DNA of 64,000 bases. It comes from Mucilaginibacter sp. MD40 (lineage in GTDB: Bacteria > Bacteroidota > Bacteroidia > Sphingobacteriales > Sphingobacteriaceae). Both the position numbers and the translations under genes were made by a program. The stretch lies in contig NZ_NRSW01000001.1 in assembly GCF_002288635.1 (NCBI RefSeq), forward strand, positions 2,623,852 through 2,687,851, given 5' to 3'. The notes under the pieces were generated by a model. The model did not search any database. It had not been told where the DNA came from and saw only the letters and a program-made list of their open reading frames with translations. Position 1 is the stretch's first letter; each line of letters opens with the position of its first letter. This document shows, piece by piece, positions 41,008 through 49,097 of this stretch.

Positions 41008-43449
41008 ATGAAATGTATTTTGTTTACCTGTATTGCTGCTTTAGCAATAACTACTGTTTGGGCTCAAACACCCGGCAAGATCGAAAACACCGGGCAGGTG
41101 CTGCTTCCTAATGGTTGGAAACTAAGCCCCGCAGGTACATCGCTACCGCTTGGCGATCTGCCGCTTAATATACAACTATCATCATCAGGGAGATATTTGG
41201 CGGTAACAAACAATGGCCAAAGCACTCAATCATTACAACTGATCGATCCGAAACATCAAAAACAGTTGGATAGCAAGATACTGGGTAAATCATGGTACGG
41301 CATTGTCTTTAGCCATGACGAACATACGCTTTATGCATCCGGCGGTAACGACAACGTTATTCTAAAATTTGGTATAGCCAATGATAAACTGAATTTGCCC
41401 GATACGATTAAATTAGGGGAAGCATGGCCAAAAAATAAGATATGCCCTACCGGATTGGCCGTTAATAAGAGTAATACGCGCCTGTACACGGTAACCAAAG
41501 AAGATAGTTCCTTATATATCATCGATCCGGTTAAAAAAACCATTGCAGATAAACTGAAACTCGGGGCCGAAGCCTACAGTTGTATACTGTCACCTGATGA
41601 AAAAACGCTTTACATTTCTATTTGGGGCGATGATAAGGTGGCAATGTATGATATAGCCACTAAAAAGCTGACCAAAATTTATACGGGCAGCCACCCTAAC
41701 GAATTATTGCTTAACAAAAAAGGCACATTATTATTTGTAGCCAACGCTAATGATAATTCGGTAAGCATCATTAATACCGCCAATCACAAAATACTCGAAA
41801 CCGTATCAACCGCGCTTTTTCCAACCAAATTAACCGGTTCTACAACCAATGGCTTCGCGTTATCCTCCAATGAGAAAACCCTGTATATAGCCAATGCCGA
41901 TAATAATTGCCTGGCTGTTTTCGATGTATCTAAACCGGGGAACAGTCGTAGCCTTGGATTTATTCCGGTTGGCTGGTATCCAACCAATGTAAAAGTACTC
42001 GGTCACAAAATATTGGTGAGTAACGGCAAAGGGTTTAGCTCAATGGCTAACCCTAAGGGCCCTCAGCCCCTGCTTAAAACAGATAACAGTGGTTACCAGC
42101 GTGGCGCCATAAACAGCCGGGAGCAATACATTGGCGGTTTATTTAAAGGTACCCTATCATTTATAGACGAACCGAATGAATTAAAACTAAAGGCTTATAC
42201 CAAACAAGTATATGCTAATACCGCTTTTACCGATCAAAAAACGGCTGTTGCGCCGGGCGAGGCCGGTAACCCCATACCACGAATTGTAGGCCAAAAATCG
42301 CCTATTAAATACGTTTTCTATATCATCAAAGAGAACCGCACCTATGACCAGGTATTGGGCGATATGCCGCAGGGTAACGGCGATACTTCGCTGTGCATCT
42401 TTGGTAAAAAAACAACACCTAACCTGCACGCCATAGCCAGCGAATTTGCCTTGATGGATAACTTTTATGTGGATGCCGAGGTAAGTGCTGACGGCCACAA
42501 CTGGAGCACAGCGGCCTACGCTACAGACTTTGTTGAAAAAAACTGGCCAACAAGTTACGGAGGCCGCGGAGGTAATTATGATTATGAGGGTACGCGAAAG
42601 GTGGCTTACCCCCGCGATGGCTTTATATGGGATTACTGTAAGCGCGCTGGTGTCACTTACCGTACCTACGGAGAATTTGCTGCCGGTGGCAAAAAGCCCA
42701 AAGCGAACATTAAAGCATTGGAGGGGCATTTCTGCCTTCAATCTCCTGAATTTGATTTAAATATTAAAGATATTACCCGCGAAGCGATATGGGAACATGA
42801 TTTCGACTCGTTGATGAGGATTAACGCGGTACCACGTTTTAACAGTGTACGCTTAAGTAACGACCATACCAGTGGCCAACGCAAGGGTGCCATTTCGCCT
42901 ACTGCCGCGGTGGCTGATAACGACCTGGCTGTTGGGCGTTTTATACAACACCTTTCCGAAAGCCCGATATGGAAGGAGTCGGCGGTGTTTATTTTGGAAG
43001 ATGACGCGCAAAATGGCCCCGACCATGTTGATGCCCACCGCTCGCCGGTTTATGTGGTAAGCCCTTATGTAAAGCGCAACGTTGTAATCCACGCCATGTA
43101 TTCTACCTCAGGGGTACTGCGTACTATTGAACTGATCTTAGGCCTGCCACCCATGAGCCAGTATGATGCCGCGGCTATGCCTTTATTTGAATGTTTTACC
43201 GCCAAGCCCGATTTTACACCCTATAAGGCAAAACAAGCGCAGGTTGACCTGGAACAGCGCAACATAGCCAATAATGAAAGCAGCCGTCGTTCAGAGTCGT
43301 TCAATCTTGCTAAAGAAGACGCGGCACCCGACCTGGATTTAAATGAGGTGGTATGGAAATACGTTAAAGGAGAAAACTCGGTGATGCCTGCCCCAAAACG
43401 CAGCGCCTTCGTGATCTTAGAAAAGAAAAAAGAAGAGGATGATGATTAA
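41008..43449 (+). CDS. Exported YncE-like beta-propeller / phosphoesterase fusion
   Basis: 813-residue exported protein (signal peptide ILFTCIAALAITTVWAQ, cut near residue 20). Residues ~40-350 form a seven-bladed YncE-like propeller with repeats such as SPDEKTLYISIWGDDKVAMYD and SSNEKTLYIANADNN. The C-terminal half is a phosphoesterase of the alkaline phosphatase/phospholipase C type: YVFYIIKENRTYDQVLGDMP, VDAEVSADGHNWS, VFILEDDAQNGPDHVDAHRS. The family is common in Bacteroidota; substrate unknown. The gene lies between an intact tRNA-Leu(CAA) and a degenerate copy in the same orientation. Confidence 0.9.
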   Translation: MKCILFTCIAALAITTVWAQTPGKIENTGQVLLPNGWKLSPAGTSLPLGDLPLNIQLSSSGRYLAVTNNGQSTQSLQLIDPKHQKQLDSKILGKSWYGIVFSHDEHTLYASGGNDNVILKFGIANDKLNLPDTIKLGEAWPKNKICPTGLAVNKSNTRLYTVTKEDSSLYIIDPVKKTIADKLKLGAEAYSCILSPDEKTLYISIWGDDKVAMYDIATKKLTKIYTGSHPNELLLNKKGTLLFVANANDNSVSIINTANHKILETVSTALFPTKLTGSTTNGFALSSNEKTLYIANADNNCLAVFDVSKPGNSRSLGFIPVGWYPTNVKVLGHKILVSNGKGFSSMANPKGPQPLLKTDNSGYQRGAINSREQYIGGLFKGTLSFIDEPNELKLKAYTKQVYANTAFTDQKTAVAPGEAGNPIPRIVGQKSPIKYVFYIIKENRTYDQVLGDMPQGNGDTSLCIFGKKTTPNLHAIASEFALMDNFYVDAEVSADGHNWSTAAYATDFVEKNWPTSYGGRGGNYDYEGTRKVAYPRDGFIWDYCKRAGVTYRTYGEFAAGGKKPKANIKALEGHFCLQSPEFDLNIKDITREAIWEHDFDSLMRINAVPRFNSVRLSNDHTSGQRKGAISPTAAVADNDLAVGRFIQHLSESPIWKESAVFILEDDAQNGPDHVDAHRSPVYVVSPYVKRNVVIHAMYSTSGVLRTIELILGLPPMSQYDAAAMPLFECFTAKPDFTPYKAKQAQVDLEQRNIANNESSRRSESFNLAKEDAAPDLDLNEVVWKYVKGENSVMPAPKRSAFVILEKKKEEDDD

Positions 43450-43455
43450 GCCATT

Positions 43456-43540
43456 GGCCAGCGCCCGCGGGTAGAATTGGGTCGGTGATGGTCTCACATA
43501 CCTGTGGGAGACTGTGCCGGTTCGACTCCGGCTCTGGTTA
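43456..43540 (+). pseudogene. Degenerate tRNA-Leu copy
   Basis: 85 bases that align over most of their length with the tRNA-Leu(CAA) at 40705. They include an identical 24-base block (43514-43537 equals 40758-40781) covering the T arm and 3' acceptor strand. The anticodon region reads TGGTCTCACATACCTG instead of TGGTCTCAAACACCTG, so the anticodon would be CAC. The 5' acceptor strand GGCCAGC pairs imperfectly and the D arm is broken. Likely a non-functional duplicate, or an attachment-site remnant at which an element recombined. Confidence 0.7.
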
Positions 43541-43577
43541 AAGTTTATTAGGCTATCTAAAAAAACAAAACAAAATC

Positions 43578-44348
43578 CTAAAACCACTTCTCCAAAGTCA
43601 ATCCATAAGTAAATAGCAAGTTTTCGCTTAGGGTGCGGTTTACGCGGTTGTAGTTGAGTGACGTGGTGAAGGCCAGCCAGCTTTGTAGTTTAAAGGACAG
43701 GTTGGTGGTGGAGCGGATATTAAAGTCGCTCCCGCGGTCAAAAGAGTTTTGCAAAAAGTTAGAGCCATCGAGCACTACCCTATCCCCTATGTTAAACCTA
43801 AATTGCAGCCGCAGCGAGTTGCGGAAGGTAGTGTACTCATCGCGTGTGTTATCGGGCAGCATCAGGTCGCTGGTGTCAAATAATACACCTTCGCTCAGGT
43901 TAAGGTATGCCACTTTGCTATCTAAAAAGTTATAGGCTATACCAGCGCCGGTAAGCAACTGGTTATTTATCTTAAGCGAGTAGCTGGTATTGTAATTGGC
44001 CAATCCCCAGTAGTAAAAATGCGGAATGCCCTTGTACAGGTTAAAGTCTAAAGAGGACGAAAAATCATTATTGCTCAGTATACCGTTCTGCTTGCCATAT
44101 ACCCAACTATTATTAAAGTTAAGCGAAATATCCTTGCGCTTTACATTAAATTTAAGGCCATTATTAAGCAGGTAAGCGCTACCGTCGCGGGTTTTGTTAA
44201 TAGAGCCGGTTGATTGGAAAGCGGTGTGGTAAAAAGTGCTGTCGTTAAACTGCGCGAAGCTTTTGTTGCCGAGCAGTAAACAGAAGACAATTACGATAAG
44301 GGTGATGAAATACGGCCTTTTTATTCCCATAAGCTTTAAAGGCAACAT
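43578..44348 (-). CDS. DUF481 family outer-membrane-like protein
   Basis: 256-residue protein with an N-terminal signal sequence (ITLIVIVFCLLLGNKSFAQ; the start may be MGIKRPYF, six codons in). Alternating-hydrophobicity beta strands follow to the C-terminal aromatic residue (GLTLEKWF), as in outer-membrane beta-barrels. The spacing of LNLSEGVLFD and TTFRNSLRLQFRFNIGDRV resembles DUF481. Function unknown. Convergent with the degenerate tRNA; dinB lies upstream on the same strand. Confidence 0.8.
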   Translation of the reverse strand: MLPLKLMGIKRPYFITLIVIVFCLLLGNKSFAQFNDSTFYHTAFQSTGSINKTRDGSAYLLNNGLKFNVKRKDISLNFNNSWVYGKQNGILSNNDFSSSLDFNLYKGIPHFYYWGLANYNTSYSLKINNQLLTGAGIAYNFLDSKVAYLNLSEGVLFDTSDLMLPDNTRDEYTTFRNSLRLQFRFNIGDRVVLDGSNFLQNSFDRGSDFNIRSTTNLSFKLQSWLAFTTSLNYNRVNRTLSENLLFTYGLTLEKWF

Positions 44349-44410
44349 AATTTTATCCTGTTGGTTTGCGAAAATGTCCGCTATACCGCATCATGCATCA
44401 TCGTCCTGGT

Positions 44411-45596
44411 TTATTTCGCCAGGAACGGATTGAACGTACGCGCCCCTATTTCCATGCCCGATGCCCGGCAAACGGTTTTGTCCCCAAACCTGAAGTTGAT
44501 GTTATCCATGGCCTGATAAAGGCGTATTCGCTCTTCGTTATCCTCAAACAAATTGATCTGGTAACTGCCGCTGCACAGGTTGCTCAGGCGCACACCGATC
44601 AGCCTGATGGGCCGGTGCTGGTTCCAGGCTTTACGCAGTAAATTTTTTACACCCGGTATCAAAATATGCTCCGCGGCTGTAAAAGCTATCTTTTGTTGTT
44701 GGGTATGCGTTTCAAAATTGGCATAGCGTATCTTGATAGCCAGGCATGAGGCCAGCTTGTTCTCGCGGCGCAGCTTGCCGGAGAGCTCCTCTGTCATGGC
44801 TATCAGGATGTTCTCCAGGGTGCGCAGGTCTTTAACATCGCTTTCAAAGGTATGTTCGGTGGAGATGGATTTCCTGTCGCCATGTGGCGCTACTTCGCTG
44901 TCATCAATGCCATTGGCTTTGTTGTAAATAAACTGCCCCATTTTTCCAAAAACAGCTTCCAGAAATTTAAGGTTCACGCGTTGCAGATCGCCTATCTTCT
45001 CCAGTCCGTACTGGTAAAGTTTTTTGGCAGGTACTCTCGCCCAGGCCGGGTATCTTGCGAATATTTAGTGGCGCTAAAAACTCTTTCTCTTTGCCATGTG
45101 GTATCCAAAGCTGCCCGTTCGGTTTCGCGCTGTTAGTGGCCATTTTAGCTATTGTTTTGCCCGATGCCATACCAAATGATATGGGCAGGCCGGTATCACG
45201 CATCACTTTTTGCCGAAGCTCGGTGGCCAATTTATAGGGATCATAAAATCGGTCCATACCGGTAAGGTCGATGTAGAACTCATCCACCGACGACTTTTGG
45301 TACAGCGGCACCATATGATGGATGATTTGTGTTACCTCTCGGGATGCCTCGGAATAGCGTCCATGCGTACCGCGCACCAGCACTGCATGCGGACAAAGCT
45401 TTAATGCCTGTTTGGTGGGCATGGCCGAGTGTATGCCAAAAGCACGTGCCTCATAGCTTGCCGAAGACACCACTCCCCTGTCACTTGAACCGCCAATAAT
45501 TACAGGTTTGCCAATAAGCGAAGGGTCAAACTTCCGCTCAACAGAAACAAAAAAAGAGTCGAGATCAATGTGGACGATGTAGCGCTTTGCATCCAT
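44411..45596 (-). pseudogene. dinB: DNA polymerase IV (DinB), split by a frameshift
   Basis: Y-family translesion polymerase in two frames. From MDAKRYIVHIDLDSFFVSVE (start 45596), the first frame contains the catalytic HIDLDSFF and SSVDEFYIDLTG motifs and reaches KIPGLGESTCQK, then closes near 44967. The second frame (to 44411) resumes with LYQYGLEKIGDLQRVNLKFL and contains the little-finger domain (SISTEHTFESDV, RLIGVRLSNL). Removing one base from the T6 run at 45020-45025 (A6 in sense) restores one ~395-residue polymerase. Either a real mutation or a homopolymer sequence error. Confidence 0.85.
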
Positions 45597-45606
45597 ACAC
45601 AAATAT

Positions 45607-45642
45607 GTAAATTTATTTTTATTTACTAAAATTATTAGCAAA
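45607..45642. promoter_or_regulatory. Inverted repeats in the dinB / 2H-phosphoesterase divergent promoter
   Basis: The 70-base A/T-rich gap between dinB and the divergent 2H genes holds two overlapping inverted repeats: GTAAAT-N8-ATTTAC (45607-45626) and TTTACTAA-N5-TTAGCAAA (45622-45642, one mismatch). They sit where a shared operator would be expected. No regulator is known from the sequence. Confidence 0.35.
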
Positions 45643-45666
45643 ATTTGTAGGCTAAATAAAATATTT

Positions 45667-46266
45667 ATGACAGGTTACGCAGACTATCTTTTCCTTTTAT
45701 CGCCACCGCAACCTGTTATTGATGAGATAGCGCGTTACAAAAAAGCATCGGCCAAATATATTGGTGAGTTCAGTAGCATGAACGCCCCGGCACATATCGG
45801 CATCATGACAGCCGAACGGCAGAAACCCTATTTTGCTGAGCATACTTTGAGCAACATGGAACAGCGTTTGGCCATTATGCCGCCCATACTGTTGCATATT
45901 GATGGTTTTAAATACTTTGATCACCTGCACGATAAAAAGACCATCTATGCTGTAATAAGAAACACCCCTGCGGTGGATGATTGGTTTGAATTGATGCGAA
46001 AGAACCTGGGCATAAAAAAGGTTTTTGTGCCGCACATTACTGTTTGCCGCAACATACTCAATGAGCAGTTTAATACCCTATGGCCTCATTTCAGGCACAA
46101 ACGCTGGACGGAGCCGTTTTGGGCAAATGAGTTGACCATAGCCCGCCGAGAAACCTTTGAGCCTTACGCCCAATGGCAAACCTTAAAGCGCATCGCGTTT
46201 AAAGGAAACAAGGGCTTTGCCGTCCCAAACAAAACCGACACCAACGAGCAAATAAACTTGTTTTGA
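45667..46266 (+). CDS. 2H phosphoesterase / 2'-5' RNA ligase-like protein A
   Basis: 199-residue cytoplasmic protein with the two-His fold. The second motif VPHITVCR is intact. The first, APAHIGIM, has Gly at the Ser/Thr position of HxT/S, so activity may be altered. 2H proteins hydrolyse 2',3'-cyclic phosphates or 2'-5' linkages in RNA. The gene is followed after one base by a paralogue (about equal length) and is divergent from dinB over a 70-bp promoter region. Confidence 0.82.
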   Translation: MTGYADYLFLLSPPQPVIDEIARYKKASAKYIGEFSSMNAPAHIGIMTAERQKPYFAEHTLSNMEQRLAIMPPILLHIDGFKYFDHLHDKKTIYAVIRNTPAVDDWFELMRKNLGIKKVFVPHITVCRNILNEQFNTLWPHFRHKRWTEPFWANELTIARRETFEPYAQWQTLKRIAFKGNKGFAVPNKTDTNEQINLF

Positions 46267-46267
46267 T

Positions 46268-46834
46268 ATGACTGACGTGCGGCAAATGTTGTTCATGAAC
46301 CTGATATCGTTACCCGACGAGAGCAACGCGCATATCATGCGGTTCAAACGCGCATGCGCCAAACATATCGGCCAGTTTCCAAGTATCAACTCCAGGGCAC
46401 ATATCTCGTTTCCGCCTTTGGTTTTTGATGAAAACACCTCTGCCGCTTCTTTCAGTTATGATGATTATTACCGGGTAATAGAAAGCATTTTAAGCAACGT
46501 GCCTGCTATTAGTTTAAAATTATCGGGATTTGAGTACCTGCAGCATGGCGACCAGTACCGTACGATTTGCGCTGCTTTGGAACTTGACCCTGTAATCATG
46601 CGCTGGTTCAGCTTTTTTGAAAAGATCTTTCCCTCGAAACAAAAACTAAGGCCGCATATCACCATTGCCCGGAAGATACCCACCGCATCGTTTAATATCC
46701 TTTGGCCGCATTTTCAAAGGATAAATTTTGAGGACCGCTTCACCGTAAGGAACATCACCGTGTTGCATAAACCAAGCTACCAAGCCGGGCCATACCAGTT
46801 GTACAAGGATATTTCTCTTAGAAAAGGGAATTAA
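46268..46834 (+). CDS. 2H phosphoesterase / 2'-5' RNA ligase-like protein B
   Basis: 188-residue paralogue of the upstream gene, with both motifs canonical: SRAHISFPP and LRPHITIARK. It shares with its neighbour the early FKRACAKHIGQFPSINSRAH pattern and the later NILWPHFQR. The 1-bp spacing means the two are co-transcribed and probably arose by tandem duplication. If only one of the pair is catalytic, it is this one. Confidence 0.85.
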   Translation: MTDVRQMLFMNLISLPDESNAHIMRFKRACAKHIGQFPSINSRAHISFPPLVFDENTSAASFSYDDYYRVIESILSNVPAISLKLSGFEYLQHGDQYRTICAALELDPVIMRWFSFFEKIFPSKQKLRPHITIARKIPTASFNILWPHFQRINFEDRFTVRNITVLHKPSYQAGPYQLYKDISLRKGN

Positions 46835-46888
46835 TGTAAATTATCTAAGCAAAAAAGCTATCATTATTCATCCGGTAAATATGAATAC

Positions 46889-47842
46889 TTACTTCTTTGA
46901 GAGTATGTCGTTAACAATCATATCCGCGTGTATGCGCGAATTCTCTATAAACCACAGGTGGGTATCCAACCCGCCGCATACCACACCGGCAAGGTAAAGC
47001 CCGGGTTGGTTGGTTTCCATGGTTTGCGGGTTGTACTCGGGTATAAACTTATCTGCGGTGAGATTGATGCCTAACTTAGCTAAAAATTCAAAGTTGGGTT
47101 TATAACCTGTCATGGCCATCACAAAATCGTTGGGAATGGTCACACGGCCATCAGGTGTATCAATATCTACTTCGGTTTCCCGTATAGCTGCCAGATTACT
47201 GTTAAAATATGCTTTAACTGTACCTTCTTTGATGCGGTTAATAATATCCGGCCTTACCCAATACTTTACCCGGTGGCTGATCTCGCTATCGCGTACAACC
47301 AGGGTTACGTTCGCGCCTTTGCGATAGGTTTCCAGGGCTACATCAATAGCGGAGTTGCTACTACCTACCACCACCACGTTTTGCATGGCATAGTAATGCG
47401 GGTCTTTGTAATAATGCTTAACCTTTGGCAGGTCTTCGCCGGGGATACCGAGGTTGACGGCTATATCGTAAAACCCGGTAGATAAAATTACCTTTTTGGC
47501 CTGGTAAGTTTGCTTGGCTGATGTGATCTCGTACCCGCCGTCTATCGGCTTAACGCCTGTAACCTCTTCGAATAAGTTGATCGGTAACTGGTTGGATACC
47601 GCAACACGACGATAATATTCCAATGCCTCGGCGCGGGTAGGCTTGTTGTTGATGGTTACAAACGGTATGCCCCCTATCTCCAGTTTTTCTGATGTAGAAA
47701 AGAAGGTCATGGTAGAGGGATAATTGTACAGCGAATTAACCAGGCAACCCTTTTCAATAATTACAAAGCTTAGTCCGGCTTTTTGCGCTGCCAAACCGCA
47801 GGCAATACCAATAGGGCCGCCACCAATGATCAATATATCAAG
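46889..47842 (-). CDS. YpdA-like bacillithiol disulfide reductase
   Basis: 317-residue flavoprotein (start MLDILIIGGGPIGIACGLAA; seven codons of a longer frame dropped). FAD-binding GGGPIG, NADPH-binding VVVGSSNSAIDVALE and the C-terminal GLYLAGVVCGG match YpdA, which reduces oxidised bacillithiol. It lacks the CxxC of thioredoxin reductases. This suggests a bacillithiol redox system, though the biosynthesis genes bshA-C are not in the window. Confidence 0.9.
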   Translation of the reverse strand, partial: LDILIIGGGPIGIACGLAAQKAGLSFVIIEKGCLVNSLYNYPSTMTFFSTSEKLEIGGIPFVTINNKPTRAEALEYYRRVAVSNQLPINLFEEVTGVKPIDGGYEITSAKQTYQAKKVILSTGFYDIAVNLGIPGEDLPKVKHYYKDPHYYAMQNVVVVGSSNSAIDVALETYRKGANVTLVVRDSEISHRVKYWVRPDIINRIKEGTVKAYFNSNLAAIRETEVDIDTPDGRVTIPNDFVMAMTGYKPNFEFLAKLGINLTADKFIPEYNPQTMETNQPGLYLAGVVCGGLDTHLWFIENSRIHADMIVNDILSKK

Positions 47843-47959
47843 CATGGCAGCTAATATAAGCATGGTAGCTGAACAATGTTGAATAACAAAGGCCGAATTT
47901 AGAATTATGAAGTTGCGGAGACTTTTCGTGCCTGACCCGAAATATAAGGCACAAAAAAT

Positions 47960-48055
47960 GGGTAAGCTACTTTTATCGCGCCGCTCAACTCTCTACCCTT
48001 GCTGCGTTCCCACCCTGGGGGAGTTCAAGAGGAGCTGGCCGTAAAAGACTTACCC
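47960..48055 (-). ncRNA. ffs: Signal recognition particle RNA (4.5S type)
   Basis: Minus-strand RNA of about 96 nt whose ends pair (GGGTAAGTCTTTTAC with the 3' AAAGTAGCTTACCC). The apical part has CCCCCAGGGTGGGAACGCAG followed by CAAGGG, which matches the conserved symmetric and asymmetric loops of bacterial small SRP RNA. It binds Ffh for co-translational protein export. Exact ends are estimated from pairing. Confidence 0.85.
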
Positions 48056-48143
48056 GCGGCAAAGATAGAAAAAGATGCGTTTTTGATTAAGAAAATGTTA
48101 AAAAAGCCACTTATTTCAGTTACCACACTGATTATGAGAAGAT

Positions 48144-48653
48144 TTAATTAGCTTTAAACAACCATTCAGCAACAAAGTTCCAGGGGCCGCCCTTGTATTC
48201 CCATAACATTAAACCTTTTGCGACAGCTTTAAACGGCTCAAAACGTTCTGCAACTTTAACTAATGTTGCCTGCGCAACTACAGGGTCCACTTTGTTTTGT
48301 ATGGTGATGTGCGGCCAAAGACTATGCTTATCCTGCGGAATGAGCCACTGCTGCCACAAAGCCTGCATACGTTTATGTATCATGAGCAATTGAGGCGATT
48401 CTATTTTGTAAGCTACCCCCCTGCCAATGTGCTTGGGCGCAATAATGTCTATTCCAAAAGCGGTTGTTGAAGCGGCAATGTCAGCAATATCACTTAGTAT
48501 CTGTTGTTCGCCCGCCGGTAACTGATGAAACAGCATTACATGTGCATCAAGCCAGTTACGCTCGGCGGGGAAATATTGCTTACGCAGGGAATCAAAATAT
48601 TCCTGCGTTTTCTGGTCTGTCTTTAATGTTAATAAAAGTGGATCGGCTTGCAT
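48144..48653 (-). CDS. 2H phosphoesterase / 2'-5' RNA ligase-like protein C
   Basis: 169-residue member of the two-His family: second motif LWPHITIQNK is intact, while the first reads LDAHVMLFHQLP, with Met where Ser/Thr is usual. It is more distant from the tandem pair at 45667-46834 and has the arrangement of stand-alone YjcG/ThpR-like proteins. It is the third such gene in under 3 kb, on the opposite strand and behind the SRP RNA. Confidence 0.83.
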   Translation of the reverse strand: MQADPLLLTLKTDQKTQEYFDSLRKQYFPAERNWLDAHVMLFHQLPAGEQQILSDIADIAASTTAFGIDIIAPKHIGRGVAYKIESPQLLMIHKRMQALWQQWLIPQDKHSLWPHITIQNKVDPVVAQATLVKVAERFEPFKAVAKGLMLWEYKGGPWNFVAEWLFKAN

Positions 48654-48788
48654 AATCTGCCATTGGCAATACTCGTGCCGAATTCGTAGTTGTTAAGGTT
48701 TTATATATTGATTTATACCTGATTGATTAGGTTAATATTTCCGAAGTGTAATGTTTTAGTTTATGGCAGAAATAATCGAAATTTTTTC

Positions 48789-48821
48789 TTGCATAAATAA
48801 AATTTAATGCAATAATTTGCA
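48789..48821 (+). promoter_or_regulatory. Promoter/operator-like region of the arginine block
   Basis: TTGCAT (48789-48794) and ATGCAA (48807-48812) form an inverted repeat with AAAT/ATTT inside. TGCAA/TTGCA (48808-48821) forms a second overlapping one. The first TTG and TAATTTG (48813-48819) are spaced about like a Bacteroidota promoter, although the -7 element is one base short. The A/T-rich palindrome overlapping a promoter resembles ArgR-type operators, but the motif for this group is not known to me. The rest of 48654-48855 shows nothing else recognisable. Confidence 0.4.
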
Positions 48822-48855
48822 CAAATTTTAAAAGCAACCCATCTTTTAAGAAAAA

Positions 48856-48981
48856 ATGAAAAAACTAAACACAAACAGGATAACTATCAGGGCAGTATTT
48901 GCACCTGTTGTCACTTGTTTAGTTTCTGTTGCTTTATTTTTCCTTCCCAACCGACGACGATTGTTTATACCACGGGTTTGA
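48856..48981 (+). CDS. Arginine-rich leader peptide ORF (candidate)
   Basis: 41-codon frame: ATG, two Lys codons, then six Arg in all (positions 8, 12, 33, 34, 35, 40). Codons 33-35 are three CGA in a row. The middle (residues 13-31) is hydrophobic. It lies 117 bp before the first arginine-biosynthesis gene and ends 30 bases before a stable hairpin. Ribosome stalling on the CGA cluster when Arg-tRNA is scarce is the classical attenuation design. A small membrane peptide is the alternative reading. No ribosome-binding site is obvious beyond AAGAAAAA before the ATG. Confidence 0.5.
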   Translation: MKKLNTNRITIRAVFAPVVTCLVSVALFFLPNRRRLFIPRV

Positions 48982-49042
48982 ATTTGATCTGAAAAATTTC
49001 TACCCAACCTTAAGAAGTTGTTAAACTTCTTTAAACAACGTC
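48956..49042 (+). promoter_or_regulatory. Candidate attenuator: alternative RNA pairings after the leader ORF
   Basis: Hairpin AAGAAGTT-GTTA-AACTTCTT occupies 49012-49031. Immediately after it, TAAACAACGTC (49032-49042) can pair over 11 bp with GACG(A)TTGTTTA (48956-48967, one bulged A), which covers the end of the CGA cluster. It can alternatively pair with GTTGTT (49017-49022), which breaks the hairpin. The structures compete, so the position of a ribosome on the leader could choose between them. No GC-rich stem with a T run is present, so a classical terminator is not proven. Confidence 0.4.
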
Positions 49043-49097
49043 CTTCTAATTATCAGGCCATTAACAGCCAATAATTTAACGGTATCTATTTACAATA

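Noticed and set aside
42187..42741. 184-codon frame antisense to the YncE/phosphoesterase gene
   Set aside because: Overlaps the most conserved phosphoesterase motifs of the sense gene and has no recognisable domain.
43456..43540. Intact second tRNA-Leu or a tRNA-Val
   Set aside because: The acceptor and D arms are broken and the anticodon stem is imperfect, so a working tRNA is unlikely.
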